A stretch of DNA of 64,000 nucleotides from Flavobacteriales bacterium (GCA_016710965.1 JADJTW010000031.1:744001-808000), one strand, 5' to 3'; numbered from the stretch's first letter, positions 38,536 through 47,121 are shown. Notes: generated from the letters alone by a model not told the origin. Program-made: numbers and translations.

Positions 38536-41166
38536 GTGCCCTTCCGCCACATGCAACGCTGCTTTCACCGTTTCCTTGTGTGCCTGCCGCTTATCGCGGG
38601 CACGACAGCCTTCGCCCAAGTGAGCGACGATTTCTCCGATGGCAACTTCAACATCGGTACGGTTTGGACCGGGAACGACGCGCTCTTCACCGTGGTGGAT
38701 GATGCTGGCAACCAACGCTTGCGCAGCGCGAGCGCCGGTGCAGCGAACTACTACTTGAGCACCCCGAGCACAGCCGTTGACGATGCGCAGTGGGAGCTTT
38801 TCCTCGACCTGCGCTTCGCCACCAGCGCGGCCAACTACGCGGATGTGTACCTCATGAGCAGTGCCGCCGATCTGGCGAGCGCCGTGAACGGCTACTTCGT
38901 CCGCATCGGCGGAACGGCAGACAGGCTGGAACTCTTCCGCAGCACCGCCGGTGCGGCCACATCGCTCGCATTGCAAAGTCCCGATGGCGTGGTGAACAGC
39001 AGCACCAGCAATCCGTTCCGCTTGAAGGTGACGCGTTCAGCGACCGGGCTGTTCACCCTGCTCTACGACGATGGCAACACCGGCAGCTACACGACGGCGG
39101 GCACCGTGAACGACGCCACCTTCACGAGCGCCACGCACTTCGGCATCCGAATCGAGCAAAGCATCGCCGCCAGCGTGGTGAACAAGCACTTCTTCGACGA
39201 TCTCAACGTCGGCCTGATCCCAGTGGACAATACGCCGCCCGCGCTGCTCACTGCAACCATCATCTCCGCCACGCAGATCGACCTCGTGTTCAGCGAGCCG
39301 GTGGAGCAGGGAACGGCCGAGGACGAGAACAACTACAACATCATCCCATTCAACAGCGCGGCGTCCGTGGTACGCGATGGAACGAACCTCGCCTTGGCGC
39401 ATCTCACCCTGGCGATCGCCATGCAGAGCGGCAATAGCTATACGATCACCGTGGACGGCGTTGCGGATCTGGTAGGGAACGCCTGCGTGAACGAAACAGC
39501 CGAGGTGACCTATGTCGTGCCCGATGTCGCCCTGCCTGGCGAGGTGGTCATCAACGAGATCATGGCCGACCCGAACCCCGTGGTCGGCCTGCCCGATGCC
39601 GAGTTCGTTGAGATCTTCAATACCACAACGGACAAGACCTTCGAACTGGCCGGTTGGACCTTCACCGATGGAGGCACCGTGGCAACCCTGCCGACTGCGG
39701 TGCTCGCGCCTGGCGGCCATGCCATCATCGTGGACGATGCAACCGCTGCATTGTTCAGTGCCTTCTCGAACGTGATAGTGGTCACCACCTTCCCGTCGCT
39801 CAACAACGATGGCGACCCGCTCGAATTGAAGAACGATGCGGCCACGACGATCGATGCCGTGACGTACGCCCTCGGTTGGTACCAGGACGCCGTAAAGGAT
39901 GATGGAGGATGGACCTTGGAGCGCAAGGACCCAACGGCCTCGTGCAGTACCGCTTCGAATTGGATCGCCAGCAACGCGCCTGCCGGCGGAACGCCTTCCG
40001 CGCAGAACAGCGTGTTCGCGATCGTGCCGGACAACACGCCGCCCTCGCTCACGAGCGTGCAGGTGAGCAGCGCCACCAGCATCGTGCTGGTCTTCAGCGA
40101 GCCGATGGACGCTGCGAGCCTCGTGGGCGGCACGTACTCGATCACGCCCGTCATCGGCATCGCCAGTGCCGTGCCCAACGGCGGCAATAGCGTGCAATTG
40201 AACCTCGCGGATGCGCTGGAGATCGGAACGCTGTACACCATCACGGTGACGAGCGTGAGCGATTGCCCCGGCAATGCGATCGGCGGCGGCAATGCGGCAT
40301 CCTTCGCGCTGCCCGAACCGGTGGCCGTGGGCGACGTGATGATCAACGAGGTGCTGTACGACCCCGTAGTCGGTGGCAGCGACTTCGTAGAGCTGTACAA
40401 TCGATCACCGAAGACGCTCAGCCTCGCTGGCTGGAAGCTGGCGAACGTCACCAATGGGAGCGTGGCCAGCCCACTCACGATCACTTCGGCCTCCTTCCTC
40501 TTGCTGCCCGGCGAGTACGTGCTGATCACTGAAGATGCCGCCAATACGAATTCGCTCTACCCCCAGAGCCACGCCGATCGCTTCATTGAAACGGACATGC
40601 CCAGCTATAACAACGGTGAGGGAAGTGTGGTGCTACAAGCCCCGGATGGCACACAACTGGACCGCTTCGATTACAACGACGACCTGCACTTCGCACTGGT
40701 GAACGAGACCGAGGGCTACAGCTTGGAACGCATCAGCCCCGACCGGCCAACGAGCGATAATACCAATTGGCAAACCGCATCGGATGTGGCGGGCAAAGCA
40801 ACGCCCGGCTTCCAGAACTCGCAATACTCACCAACGAGCGAGGCGAGCGGCGAGATGACGATCGACCCTGCGATCTTCTCCCCGGACAACGACGGCTTCG
40901 AGGACGTGCTCACCATCGCCTACCGTTTCGAGCAGGCGGGCTTCGTCGGGAACCTGTCGGTGTTCGACATCGCTGGGCGCGAGGTGCGCAAGCTCATGGA
41001 GAACCAGTTGCTCGGCACCGATGGCGCGATCAGCTGGGACGGGATCCTGGATGACAGCAGCAAGGGGCGCATGGGGCCGTACATCGTGGTCTTCGAGGTC
41101 TTCGACCTGGAGGGGAATACCGAGCGCTACAAGAAGACGGTGACGCTGGCGCACAAGCTGAATTAG
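38536..41166 (+). CDS. Secreted lamin-tail and Ig-like domain protein with FlgD/CHU_C-like tail
   Basis: An 876-residue protein with a signal peptide (HRFLVCLPLIAGTTAFAQ). Domains in order: a LamG-like beta-sandwich (about residues 30-225), an SbsA-type Ig domain (about 235-330; NTPPALLTATIISATQIDLVFSEPV), a lamin-tail domain (about 335-480; GEVVINEIMADPNPVVGLPDAEF), a second Ig-like (about 497-590), a second lamin-tail (about 595-760; GDVMINEVLYDPVVGGSDF) and a FlgD-like tail (about 775-876; FSPDNDGFEDVL, VFDIAGREVRKL). This points to T9SS export and a surface or matrix role. The start is GTG at 38536, or possibly the ATG at 38551. The last 129 bases recur at 43161. Confidence 0.85.
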   Translation: MPFRHMQRCFHRFLVCLPLIAGTTAFAQVSDDFSDGNFNIGTVWTGNDALFTVVDDAGNQRLRSASAGAANYYLSTPSTAVDDAQWELFLDLRFATSAANYADVYLMSSAADLASAVNGYFVRIGGTADRLELFRSTAGAATSLALQSPDGVVNSSTSNPFRLKVTRSATGLFTLLYDDGNTGSYTTAGTVNDATFTSATHFGIRIEQSIAASVVNKHFFDDLNVGLIPVDNTPPALLTATIISATQIDLVFSEPVEQGTAEDENNYNIIPFNSAASVVRDGTNLALAHLTLAIAMQSGNSYTITVDGVADLVGNACVNETAEVTYVVPDVALPGEVVINEIMADPNPVVGLPDAEFVEIFNTTTDKTFELAGWTFTDGGTVATLPTAVLAPGGHAIIVDDATAALFSAFSNVIVVTTFPSLNNDGDPLELKNDAATTIDAVTYALGWYQDAVKDDGGWTLERKDPTASCSTASNWIASNAPAGGTPSAQNSVFAIVPDNTPPSLTSVQVSSATSIVLVFSEPMDAASLVGGTYSITPVIGIASAVPNGGNSVQLNLADALEIGTLYTITVTSVSDCPGNAIGGGNAASFALPEPVAVGDVMINEVLYDPVVGGSDFVELYNRSPKTLSLAGWKLANVTNGSVASPLTITSASFLLLPGEYVLITEDAANTNSLYPQSHADRFIETDMPSYNNGEGSVVLQAPDGTQLDRFDYNDDLHFALVNETEGYSLERISPDRPTSDNTNWQTASDVAGKATPGFQNSQYSPTSEASGEMTIDPAIFSPDNDGFEDVLTIAYRFEQAGFVGNLSVFDIAGREVRKLMENQLLGTDGAISWDGILDDSSKGRMGPYIVVFEVFDLEGNTERYKKTVTLAHKLN
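41038..41166 (+). repeat. Direct repeat 1, left copy (3' end of the lamin-tail gene)
   Basis: These 129 bases are colinear with 43161-43289 without gaps. Many differences are at third codon positions. The two copies bracket the gene pair at 41290-43155. Confidence 0.8.
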
Positions 41167-41235
41167 GCGCTTGTTGCCTGCAGTACATACCGGGCGCGGC
41201 GAGGGAAAGGTGCATTGTACGGGGGGCTCTGTGGC

Positions 41236-41267
41236 TTGGAATCCGCCTGATGCCAAGTCTACATTCG
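41236..41267 (+). promoter_or_regulatory. Well-spaced promoter before the poly-C gene
   Basis: TTGG at 41236-41239, a 20-base gap, then TACATTCG at 41260-41267; the ATG at 41290 follows 22 bases later. Confidence 0.5.
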
Positions 41268-41289
41268 ACCTACCAAAACCCTCAACCCC

Positions 41290-41692
41290 ATGAAGCCCCC
41301 CCCGTCAGTTCTTACTGAAGCCGACCCTCTTCGCTGCTGCCTTCTTGCTCGTCCTTGAGATACGTGCCCAAGACGATGCTGTTCTGTATAACGAAACGAC
41401 AAGTCAGAATTTCTCTGTGACCCTCTATGTTCATTCCGGCTGGCCGTGTACGAGTTTCGGGCAGAGCTACGAGCAATGCCTGTTTGCTTTGCCGAACGGC
41501 TCGAACAATTTCACAATGGGCTCCTTCGAATACGTTGCAACAGTCAAGGTTCATTGTGACTTGACATGTTTCGGAGCGCAAGTGGCCAGCGCCGTGTGCA
41601 CTGGTGGAAGCACCGCATTCCAGTGCGGAGGCAGCGGGCCATGGTACGTGGTCTATCAAGCGGATAACGAGATCCGGATCGCCGATCAATGA
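41290..41692 (+). CDS. Small secreted protein with a C8 tract out of frame behind its start
   Basis: From the ATG at 41290 the frame runs MKPPP and soon stops. If the run of eight C at 41296-41303 had seven, the frame would open as MKPPRQFLLKPTLFAAAFLLVLEIRA, a full signal peptide, and continue to the TGA at 41690-41692 (about 134 residues). The mature part has six cysteines (WPCTSF, YEQCLF, HCDLTCFGAQ, VCTGG, FQCGG), suggesting disulfides. As written, only a TTG at 41345 could start the frame, giving 115 residues without a proper signal. Function unknown. It is AT-richer than its neighbours and overlaps the next gene by 4 bases (ATGA). Confidence 0.6.
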
Positions 41693-43155
41693 GGCGCTGT
41701 GGACTTGTCGGAACACGATTCGCCTCGTGCGCATTGGTCGCCATATGTGCTCCGATGCAGATCTTGGCGCAGCAGCGGAATGCCAACTGGCTCAATGCAG
41801 GAGTGTGGATGGAATTCGAGTCCGGAGCACCTGTTCTCGCGCCGACGCCTCCGCAAGTGGGCGTCGGGGCCTCGTTGAGCGACACCACCGGACAGTTGCG
41901 CGTCTATGTGACTTCAGCTACGGCCAATGGCGGTCTTAAAGGCCCCGATCACCAGTTAGCGGACAACCATCCAGACCCCAGCATCCTTGTCAGCGGTGAT
42001 TGGATAGGCCGTTCTCTTTTCGTGCCTAAGCCCGGGCAGCCCGACCACGCGTTCTTCATTTACAACCAGACCTACTTCCCTGGAGGCGGTGAGGTCAACC
42101 GGGTAGGTTGGTTGGAGCTCGATCTTTCAGCGGACCACCCGGTTGTTGTGAACAACGACTTCACGTGGTTCACGACCGACGCTACCCGCAAGCGGTTTGC
42201 CGTTCCCCACGCCAACGGATCGGATTATTGGCTGGTATTGCAGAGGATGGACATCAACCTGTTCCAAGCGCACGCCATATCTGCAAGTGGGGTGGACCCG
42301 ATACCCGTCCTGAGCCAGACAGGAGCATGGCCGCCCGAATCTTGGACCTTCGGCATGATGACCCCGAACAACCAGGGCGATCGATTCGCTTCAGTGACGG
42401 GGCCCGGAAACTACGACTGGACCGATACGACCTCGGCCATTGCGGAGGTCTTCCATTTCGACCAGGCAACCGGTGAGGTCAGCTTGGAGTTGGCACTGCC
42501 TGGCCTGCGTCGTGTAAAGGGGGTTGAATTCAGCCCGAATGGCCGCTTCCTCTACGTTGCAGAGCTGCACACGCCACCTGGGGCCTATGAGCCCGCTTCC
42601 CGCCGCCTGTATCAGTACGACATGGAAGCGACAGACCCTATCGCATCTCGGCTGCTGATCCACTCGCACTCCTTCACGAGCATGAACCTCCCGAGCATCA
42701 ACGTGCTCGCGTTGGCGCCCGATGGCCGCATCTACCAGGCACCGGACCTTTACGGCACCGCCCTCGGGATCATTCGCCGCCCGGATGAACTCGGCCTGGC
42801 CTGTGACTACGTGCATGACAGCTTTTCCTGCCAGACTGTGATCTACTCGTTGCCCAGTCCGGTGAAGTGCTACCACGATGATTCACTGGTGGTGGCATTG
42901 GCAATAGGTGAGCGTACGCGAACAACCGCGCTGCGCGCCTATCCCAACCCAGCGCGTGAGAATATCCGTATCCAAGGACCAGCTTTTGGCGCTGCTCTAG
43001 CAAATTTCCGCGATGCAATGGGCCGCGTCGTGCTCACCAGCAAATACGCCAACGGCAGCTTCGACATCAGTTCCTTGGCCAGCGGCAGCTACGTAGTGGA
43101 GGTATGCGATGCGCGCGGCACACGCTTGGGTGCGGCAAGGGTGATGAAGGAGTGA
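41689..43155 (+). CDS. Secreted beta-propeller-like protein with T9SS type A tail
   Basis: A 488-residue protein with a signal peptide (GTRFASCALVAICAPMQILAQ) and a body of repeated beta elements (EVSLELALPGLRRVKGVEFSPNGRFLYVAE; INVLALAPDGRIYQAP) resembling the seven-bladed propellers of gliding-associated secreted proteins. The type A tail begins near residue 415 (LRAYPNPARENIRIQ, ISSLASGSYVVEV). Its ATG overlaps the stop of the preceding small secreted protein, so the two form a coupled pair. It ends just before a fragment of the lamin-tail gene's 3' end. Confidence 0.8.
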   Translation: MRRCGLVGTRFASCALVAICAPMQILAQQRNANWLNAGVWMEFESGAPVLAPTPPQVGVGASLSDTTGQLRVYVTSATANGGLKGPDHQLADNHPDPSILVSGDWIGRSLFVPKPGQPDHAFFIYNQTYFPGGGEVNRVGWLELDLSADHPVVVNNDFTWFTTDATRKRFAVPHANGSDYWLVLQRMDINLFQAHAISASGVDPIPVLSQTGAWPPESWTFGMMTPNNQGDRFASVTGPGNYDWTDTTSAIAEVFHFDQATGEVSLELALPGLRRVKGVEFSPNGRFLYVAELHTPPGAYEPASRRLYQYDMEATDPIASRLLIHSHSFTSMNLPSINVLALAPDGRIYQAPDLYGTALGIIRRPDELGLACDYVHDSFSCQTVIYSLPSPVKCYHDDSLVVALAIGERTRTTALRAYPNPARENIRIQGPAFGAALANFRDAMGRVVLTSKYANGSFDISSLASGSYVVEVCDARGTRLGAARVMKE

Positions 43156-43160
43156 TTCGT

Positions 43161-43289
43161 GACGGCCTACTCGACGACAACAGCAAAGGCCGCGTAGGCC
43201 CCTACATCGTGGTCTTCGAGGTCTTCAACCTGGAGGGGAATACCGAGCGGTACAAGAAGACGGTGACGTTGGCGCATCGGTTGAACTAG
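43161..43289 (+). pseudogene. Direct repeat 1, right copy: orphan 3' fragment of a lamin-tail gene
   Basis: The sequence encodes LLDDNSKGRVGPYIVVFEV and onward to TVTLAHRLN-stop, nearly the same as the last 43 residues of the gene ending at 41166. It has no start and no upstream body. Synonymous differences dominate, so it probably comes from a diverged paralogue rather than a recent copy of the neighbour. Confidence 0.8.
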
Positions 43290-43378
43290 CCGCTGAGCAC
43301 CAGGCCCTTCCGTTGTTGGCATTCTCTGCGCCTTCTGCCTCTCTGCGGTTTCCTGCATTCCGCAACTTCGTCCCCGTT

Positions 43379-44689
43379 ATGACCGACCAACTGACCAAGA
43401 GCCAGGAGCTCATCGCCCGCCGCAAGACTGCCGTACCGAACGGGGTGGGCATGTTCAACTACGCCACCGCCGCCAAGGCCCATGGCGCCAATATCATCGA
43501 TGAGGACGGCCGCGAGCTGATCGACTTCGCGGGCGGCATCGGCGTGGTGAACGCGGGCCACTGCCCTCCTCCTGTGGTGAAGGCCATCCAGGAGCAGGCC
43601 GAGAAGTTCCTGCACGTAAGCTTCAACGTGGCGAGCTACGAGCCGTACATCGCGCTTTGCGAAAAGTTGAACTCGCTTCTTCCGCATGGCGGACCGACGA
43701 AGACACTGCTGGTAAGCACGGGAGCCGAAGCGGTGGAGAACGCGATCAAGATCGCCCGCCAGGCCACCAAGCGCCAAGGCGTGCTCTGCTTCACCGATGC
43801 CTTCCATGGTCGCACGATGATGGCGATGACGCTCACGAGCAAGGTGGGCTACAAGCCGGACTGCGGACCCTTCGCCCCGGAAGTCTATCGCACACAGTTC
43901 CCCAACTTCTATCGCTACGGTGCTGGTCGCAGCGAAGCTGAATTCGTGAAGGCCGAGCTGAACCGGCTCGAAGAACTTTCGCACAACACCGTCGCACCGG
44001 AGAACCTCGCGGCCGTGATCATCGAGACCGTGCAGGGCGAAGGCGGCTTCAACGTGGTGCCTGCTGCGTACTTGAAAGGACTGCGCGCCTTCTGCGACAA
44101 GCACGGCATCCTGCTGATCCTCGACGAGATCCAGAGCGGCTTCGGCCGCACGGGTTCCTGGAGCGCATTCGAGCAGTTCGGCGTGGTGCCCGACATAAGC
44201 ACATGGGCCAAGAGCCTCGGCAGCGGCATGCCGATCGCGGCCGTCATGGGCAAGGCCGCCATCATGGACAAGGCCGGCCCCAGCAGCATCGGAGGCACCT
44301 ACATCGGCAACCCGGTAAGCTGCGCGGCGGCACTGGCCACGATCAAGTACATGGAGGAGATCGACATCAACGCGAAGGGAAGGCATGTGGGCGAGGTGAT
44401 CCGCGCGCGCTTCGAGAAGATGAAGGCTAAGCACACCCAGATCGGCGACGTGCGCGGCCTGGGTGCCATGATGGCCATCGAGTTCGTGAAGAACGGCGAC
44501 CCGCTGCAACCCGATGCCGATACCTGCAACGCGCTGATGAACGCCTGCGCCAAGCGCGACCTCGTGGTGATCAATGCGGGCACGGAGAAGAACGTGATCC
44601 GCGTGCTAAGCCCGTTGGTGATCAGCGATGCGCTGCTGAACAAGGGCCTGGATATCATGGAAGAGGAACTGGACAAGATCCTGGGATAG
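43379..44689 (+). CDS. gabT: Class III aminotransferase, probable 4-aminobutyrate aminotransferase
   Basis: A PLP enzyme of 436 residues that moves an omega-amino group to 2-oxoglutarate. Visible are GIGVVNAGHCPPPVV (about residues 53-67), STGAEAVENAIKIAR (PLP phosphate site, about 113-127), AFHGRT, DEIQSGFGRTG (about 249-259) and the PLP lysine Lys278 in TWAKSLGSG. The pattern fits GabT best; ornithine or another omega-amino acid remains possible. The ATG at 43379 begins conserved sequence; an in-frame upstream TTG at 43313 does not. A long hairpin follows the stop. Confidence 0.88.
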   Translation: MTDQLTKSQELIARRKTAVPNGVGMFNYATAAKAHGANIIDEDGRELIDFAGGIGVVNAGHCPPPVVKAIQEQAEKFLHVSFNVASYEPYIALCEKLNSLLPHGGPTKTLLVSTGAEAVENAIKIARQATKRQGVLCFTDAFHGRTMMAMTLTSKVGYKPDCGPFAPEVYRTQFPNFYRYGAGRSEAEFVKAELNRLEELSHNTVAPENLAAVIIETVQGEGGFNVVPAAYLKGLRAFCDKHGILLILDEIQSGFGRTGSWSAFEQFGVVPDISTWAKSLGSGMPIAAVMGKAAIMDKAGPSSIGGTYIGNPVSCAAALATIKYMEEIDINAKGRHVGEVIRARFEKMKAKHTQIGDVRGLGAMMAIEFVKNGDPLQPDADTCNALMNACAKRDLVVINAGTEKNVIRVLSPLVISDALLNKGLDIMEEELDKILG

Positions 44690-44693
44690 ATAG

Positions 44694-44736
44694 CGGTTGT
44701 CAGTTGTCGGTTGTCCGTCCCGACAACTGACAACCG
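44694..44736. repeat. 17-bp perfect inverted repeat behind gabT
   Basis: Bases 44694-44710 pair perfectly with 44720-44736 around a 9-base loop. Each arm is itself built of GTTGTC/GACAAC units, so the element is a repeat within a hairpin. It lies between gabT and the nitrilase gene. It has no T-run, so it may be an RNA-stabilising or attenuating hairpin, an operator, or a small mobile repeat. Confidence 0.7.
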
Positions 44737-44755
44737 ACAACGAACAACTAGATCG

Positions 44756-45727
44756 ATGAAGCCCTTCTCCATCGCCGGCATCCAGATGCGCGTCAGCTCT
44801 TCCTCCTCCAACGTGGAGGCGATGAAGCTGAAGCTGGACATCCTCATGAACATGTATCCATGGGTGGACATGGTGCTCTTCAGCGAGCTCTGCGCCTATG
44901 GGCCGCTCACGGCCAACGCACAGGCGGTGCCGGGCGAATTCGAACAGGAGATGTGCGCGGCCGCCGCCAAGCACGGCATCTGGCTGCTGCCTGGCAGCAT
45001 CTTCGAAAAGTCGCTCGATGATGCAGGAAACGACCGGATCTACAACACCGCCACGGTGATCGACCCCGAGGGCAGCGTGGTAGCGCGCTACCGCAAGATG
45101 TTCCCTTTCTACCCTTATGAAGTGGGGGTTACCGGCGGACATGAGTTCTGCGTGTTCGACGTTCCGGAGGTGGGCAAGTTCGGGGTGAGCATCTGCTACG
45201 ACATGTGGTTCCCCGAAACCACGCGCACGCTTGCGGTAATGGGTGCCGAGGTCATCCTGCATCCCACGCTCACCGGCACCATCGATCGGGAGATCGAATT
45301 GAGCATCGCACGGGCAAGTGCGGCGATCAACCAGTGCTACTTCTTCGACATCAACGGCCTCGATGCTGGCGGAAGTGGTCGCAGCATCGTGTGCGGTCCG
45401 GAGGGCCGTGTGATCTACCAGGCGGAGAACAACGAGGAGTTCATCCCGATCGAGATCAACCTGGAGAAGGTGCGGCGCAGCCGGGAACTGGGCGTGCTGC
45501 GCCTGGGCCAGCCGCTGAAAAGCTTTCGCGACCACATGATCGACTTCAGCGTTTACCAGAAGGGCGCGAAGCACCCGTACTTGGAAAGCCTCGGCCCGTT
45601 GATCAAGCCGAAACGTGTGCAGGAGCTGGGCGAACTCCAGATCAAGGACGAAGCGCGCCAGGCGCAGGATCCAAAGCCTACGGTCATATCGTCTTTTCGT
45701 CCACCCAGCGACCCGTACACCATTTGA
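44756..45727 (+). CDS. Carbon-nitrogen hydrolase (nitrilase family amidase)
   Basis: A 323-residue cytoplasmic enzyme with the nitrilase-fold triad: Glu44 in LFSELCAYG, Lys114 in RYRKMFPF and Cys147 in SICYDMWFPE. Members hydrolyse amides or nitriles; the close match of C-Y-D to amidase branches suggests an aliphatic or N-carbamoyl amide. The C-terminal extension of about 60 residues is longer than in minimal members. It follows the aminotransferase on the same strand, so the two may act on one amine or amide substrate. The start is the ATG at 44756; an upstream in-frame start lies inside the hairpin. Confidence 0.88.
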   Translation: MKPFSIAGIQMRVSSSSSNVEAMKLKLDILMNMYPWVDMVLFSELCAYGPLTANAQAVPGEFEQEMCAAAAKHGIWLLPGSIFEKSLDDAGNDRIYNTATVIDPEGSVVARYRKMFPFYPYEVGVTGGHEFCVFDVPEVGKFGVSICYDMWFPETTRTLAVMGAEVILHPTLTGTIDREIELSIARASAAINQCYFFDINGLDAGGSGRSIVCGPEGRVIYQAENNEEFIPIEINLEKVRRSRELGVLRLGQPLKSFRDHMIDFSVYQKGAKHPYLESLGPLIKPKRVQELGELQIKDEARQAQDPKPTVISSFRPPSDPYTI

Positions 45728-45829
45728 GCGTATGCAGGTGATGGCGGCAAACGCAACGATCCTTCCGTCATCACCACCATCACCATAAGCTCCTCCCCCA
45801 ACACCTCACTTCCATTTACTTGCACTGAA

Positions 45830-46335
45830 ATGGGCAGCACCGCAGGCAACAGCAAGCACCACGCACGGCTGAAGAACTACATCAGCTGGTTCGAGATCCC
45901 CGTGTACGACATCCACCGCGCCGCCGCATTCTACAACCTGATCATGGCATCGAAATGGAGATCAGCATCAATGGTGAGTTCGCCATGGCCTATTTCCCCG
46001 CCGACGAAGGCGTGGGCGGCGCGCTCATCGCCGGTCCGGGCTGCTACCCCAGCGATGTCGGCTCGCTCATCTACCTCAACGCCGGCAACGACCTCGAAGG
46101 CGTGCTCGGTCGCGTGGAACTGGCCGGCGGCCGCGTGATCATGGCCAAGACGCACATCAACGACGCCTCCGGGAACTTCGCGCTTTTCATAGACAGTGAA
46201 GGGAACCGCTTGGCGCTGCACGAGGGACCCGCCCGAAGCGGACCGGCACCAAAGGCCGCAAAGACCAAGGTGAAGGCGGTGAAGAAGGCGACGGCCTCGC
46301 ACGCCGTGAAGAAGGTGGCCAAGAAGAAACGCTAG
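45830..46335 (+). CDS. VOC (glyoxalase-like) protein with Lys/Ala-rich tail, frame broken once
   Basis: The frame from the ATG at 45830 gives KNYISWFEIPVYDIHRAAAFYNLIM, a typical VOC start. Near 45948 the coherent sequence switches to the -1 frame and goes on as IEMEISINGEFAMAYFPADEGVGGALI, then GNDLEGVLGRVELAGGRVIM and DSEGNRLALHE. One extra G near ATGG would join both. About 165 residues result. After the fold comes a basic tail (PKAAKTKVKAVKKATASHAV, then KKVAKKKR). The function of the VOC part is unknown; family members bind metal and act on small molecules. Confidence 0.75.
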
Positions 46336-46388
46336 GGTATTCTCTTGCCAATGCGGCTCGGCGCACGTGGCCGGAACTGAGCTCCGCC

Positions 46389-46522
46389 ATCTTTCCCATC
46401 GGCTTACCCCGCCTGCCAGATAGCAGCTCCACCGCCCGTTCCCACTTCAACGCCGTGCGCCTTCGTTCCCATACTTGGGACCAACTGAAGCCGGCTGCTT
46501 CGGCCTTGTATGAAGGGCGGGG
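46389..46522 (+). repeat. Direct repeat 2, left copy (orphan 5' end of the decarboxylase gene)
   Basis: Encodes SHFNAVRLRSHTWDQLKPAA, matching SHFNAARLRSHTWDQLKLAA in the intact gene. The start codon reads CTG and the -7-like box TATCTTTC has become CATCTTTC. This copy is dead and stands 1.9 kb before the intact gene. Confidence 0.8.
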
Positions 46523-46583
46523 AATAGGGTCGATGCGCGAAGAAGGGTGCGCGGTCGATCTCCATGGCGCTCCGGCTTGCCTA

Positions 46584-46591
46584 TACCTTCG
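46584..46591 (+). promoter_or_regulatory. -7-like box TACCTTCG before the gene at 46610
   Basis: Ends 18 bases before the ATG at 46610 and directly at an alternative in-frame ATG at 46592. Confidence 0.35.
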
Positions 46592-46609
46592 ATGCCCAAC
46601 CCCTTCACC

Positions 46610-47116
46610 ATGTTTCGCAACCTCAACGTTCTTTGCTTCGCACTGTTGTTCTCCGGCACGTTCGCCCAACAACCCTGTGCCGCATACCTGGGCGGTTGCT
46701 ATTTCATCAATTGCAAGAGCCTTATCAGCTATCGCGGTCAGGACATCTGCACATTCGCGGACTGGAATGACCCCATCGCCTCGGTAGGGTTGGATGTGTA
46801 TGGCGCCACCCACAAGCTGGAGGCCCAGGTGAAGGACGGCAAGTTGGTCCTGGGTTCAGCCACACGCTTCAAGTTGAAGAGCAGCGCAACCGAATTCAGC
46901 CTCACAGATGGCAGCACGGATCGCGTCATCTGCATGCTGAAAATGGTGCCCAGCACGGTGCCTGAAGCCTCGTGCCAAGTGAACGTTTGGTTGGACCTCT
47001 ACGTGTCTGGTGCGGGCTATTTCCATTGCGATCCGCAAACCAGCAATGAGCCTTTCATGCAGAACATGGGGGGCGCACTGTTCAAGAACAGCAAGAGCGC
47101 GCTGGTCCTGAATTGA
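46610..47116 (+). CDS. Small secreted protein, function unknown
   Basis: A 168-residue protein starting MFRNLNVLCFALLFSGTFAQQ, a signal peptide that sets the start at 46610 (an ATG at 46592 is possible). The mature part has seven cysteines and beta-rich character (AAYLGGCYFINCKSLISYRGQDIC). No family recognised and no sorting tail. The end overlaps the upstream part of the next frame, whose start lies within 6 bases, so it pairs with the secreted serine protease gene. Both lie between the two copies of direct repeat 2. Confidence 0.65.
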   Translation: MFRNLNVLCFALLFSGTFAQQPCAAYLGGCYFINCKSLISYRGQDICTFADWNDPIASVGLDVYGATHKLEAQVKDGKLVLGSATRFKLKSSATEFSLTDGSTDRVICMLKMVPSTVPEASCQVNVWLDLYVSGAGYFHCDPQTSNEPFMQNMGGALFKNSKSALVLN

Positions 47117-47121
47117 TCACC

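Larger units (their letters stand above)
46336..46609 (+). other. Gap between VOC gene and secreted protein gene, mostly a duplicated decarboxylase 5' fragment
   Basis: The 274 bases hold no gene. Bases 46389-46522 duplicate the promoter and first ~38 codons of the decarboxylase gene (48280-48413), with the start codon changed from ATG to CTG. Weaker similarity may go on to about 46580. A -7-like TACCTTCG at 46584-46591 precedes the next gene. Confidence 0.75.

Noticed and set aside
39037..40197. 386-codon minus-strand ORF opposite the lamin-tail gene
   Set aside because: Antisense shadow of a gene with clear Ig-like and lamin-tail domains.
44711..44755. Upstream start of the nitrilase-family gene
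   Set aside because: The extra codons lie inside the long hairpin; the family N terminus begins at the ATG at 44756.
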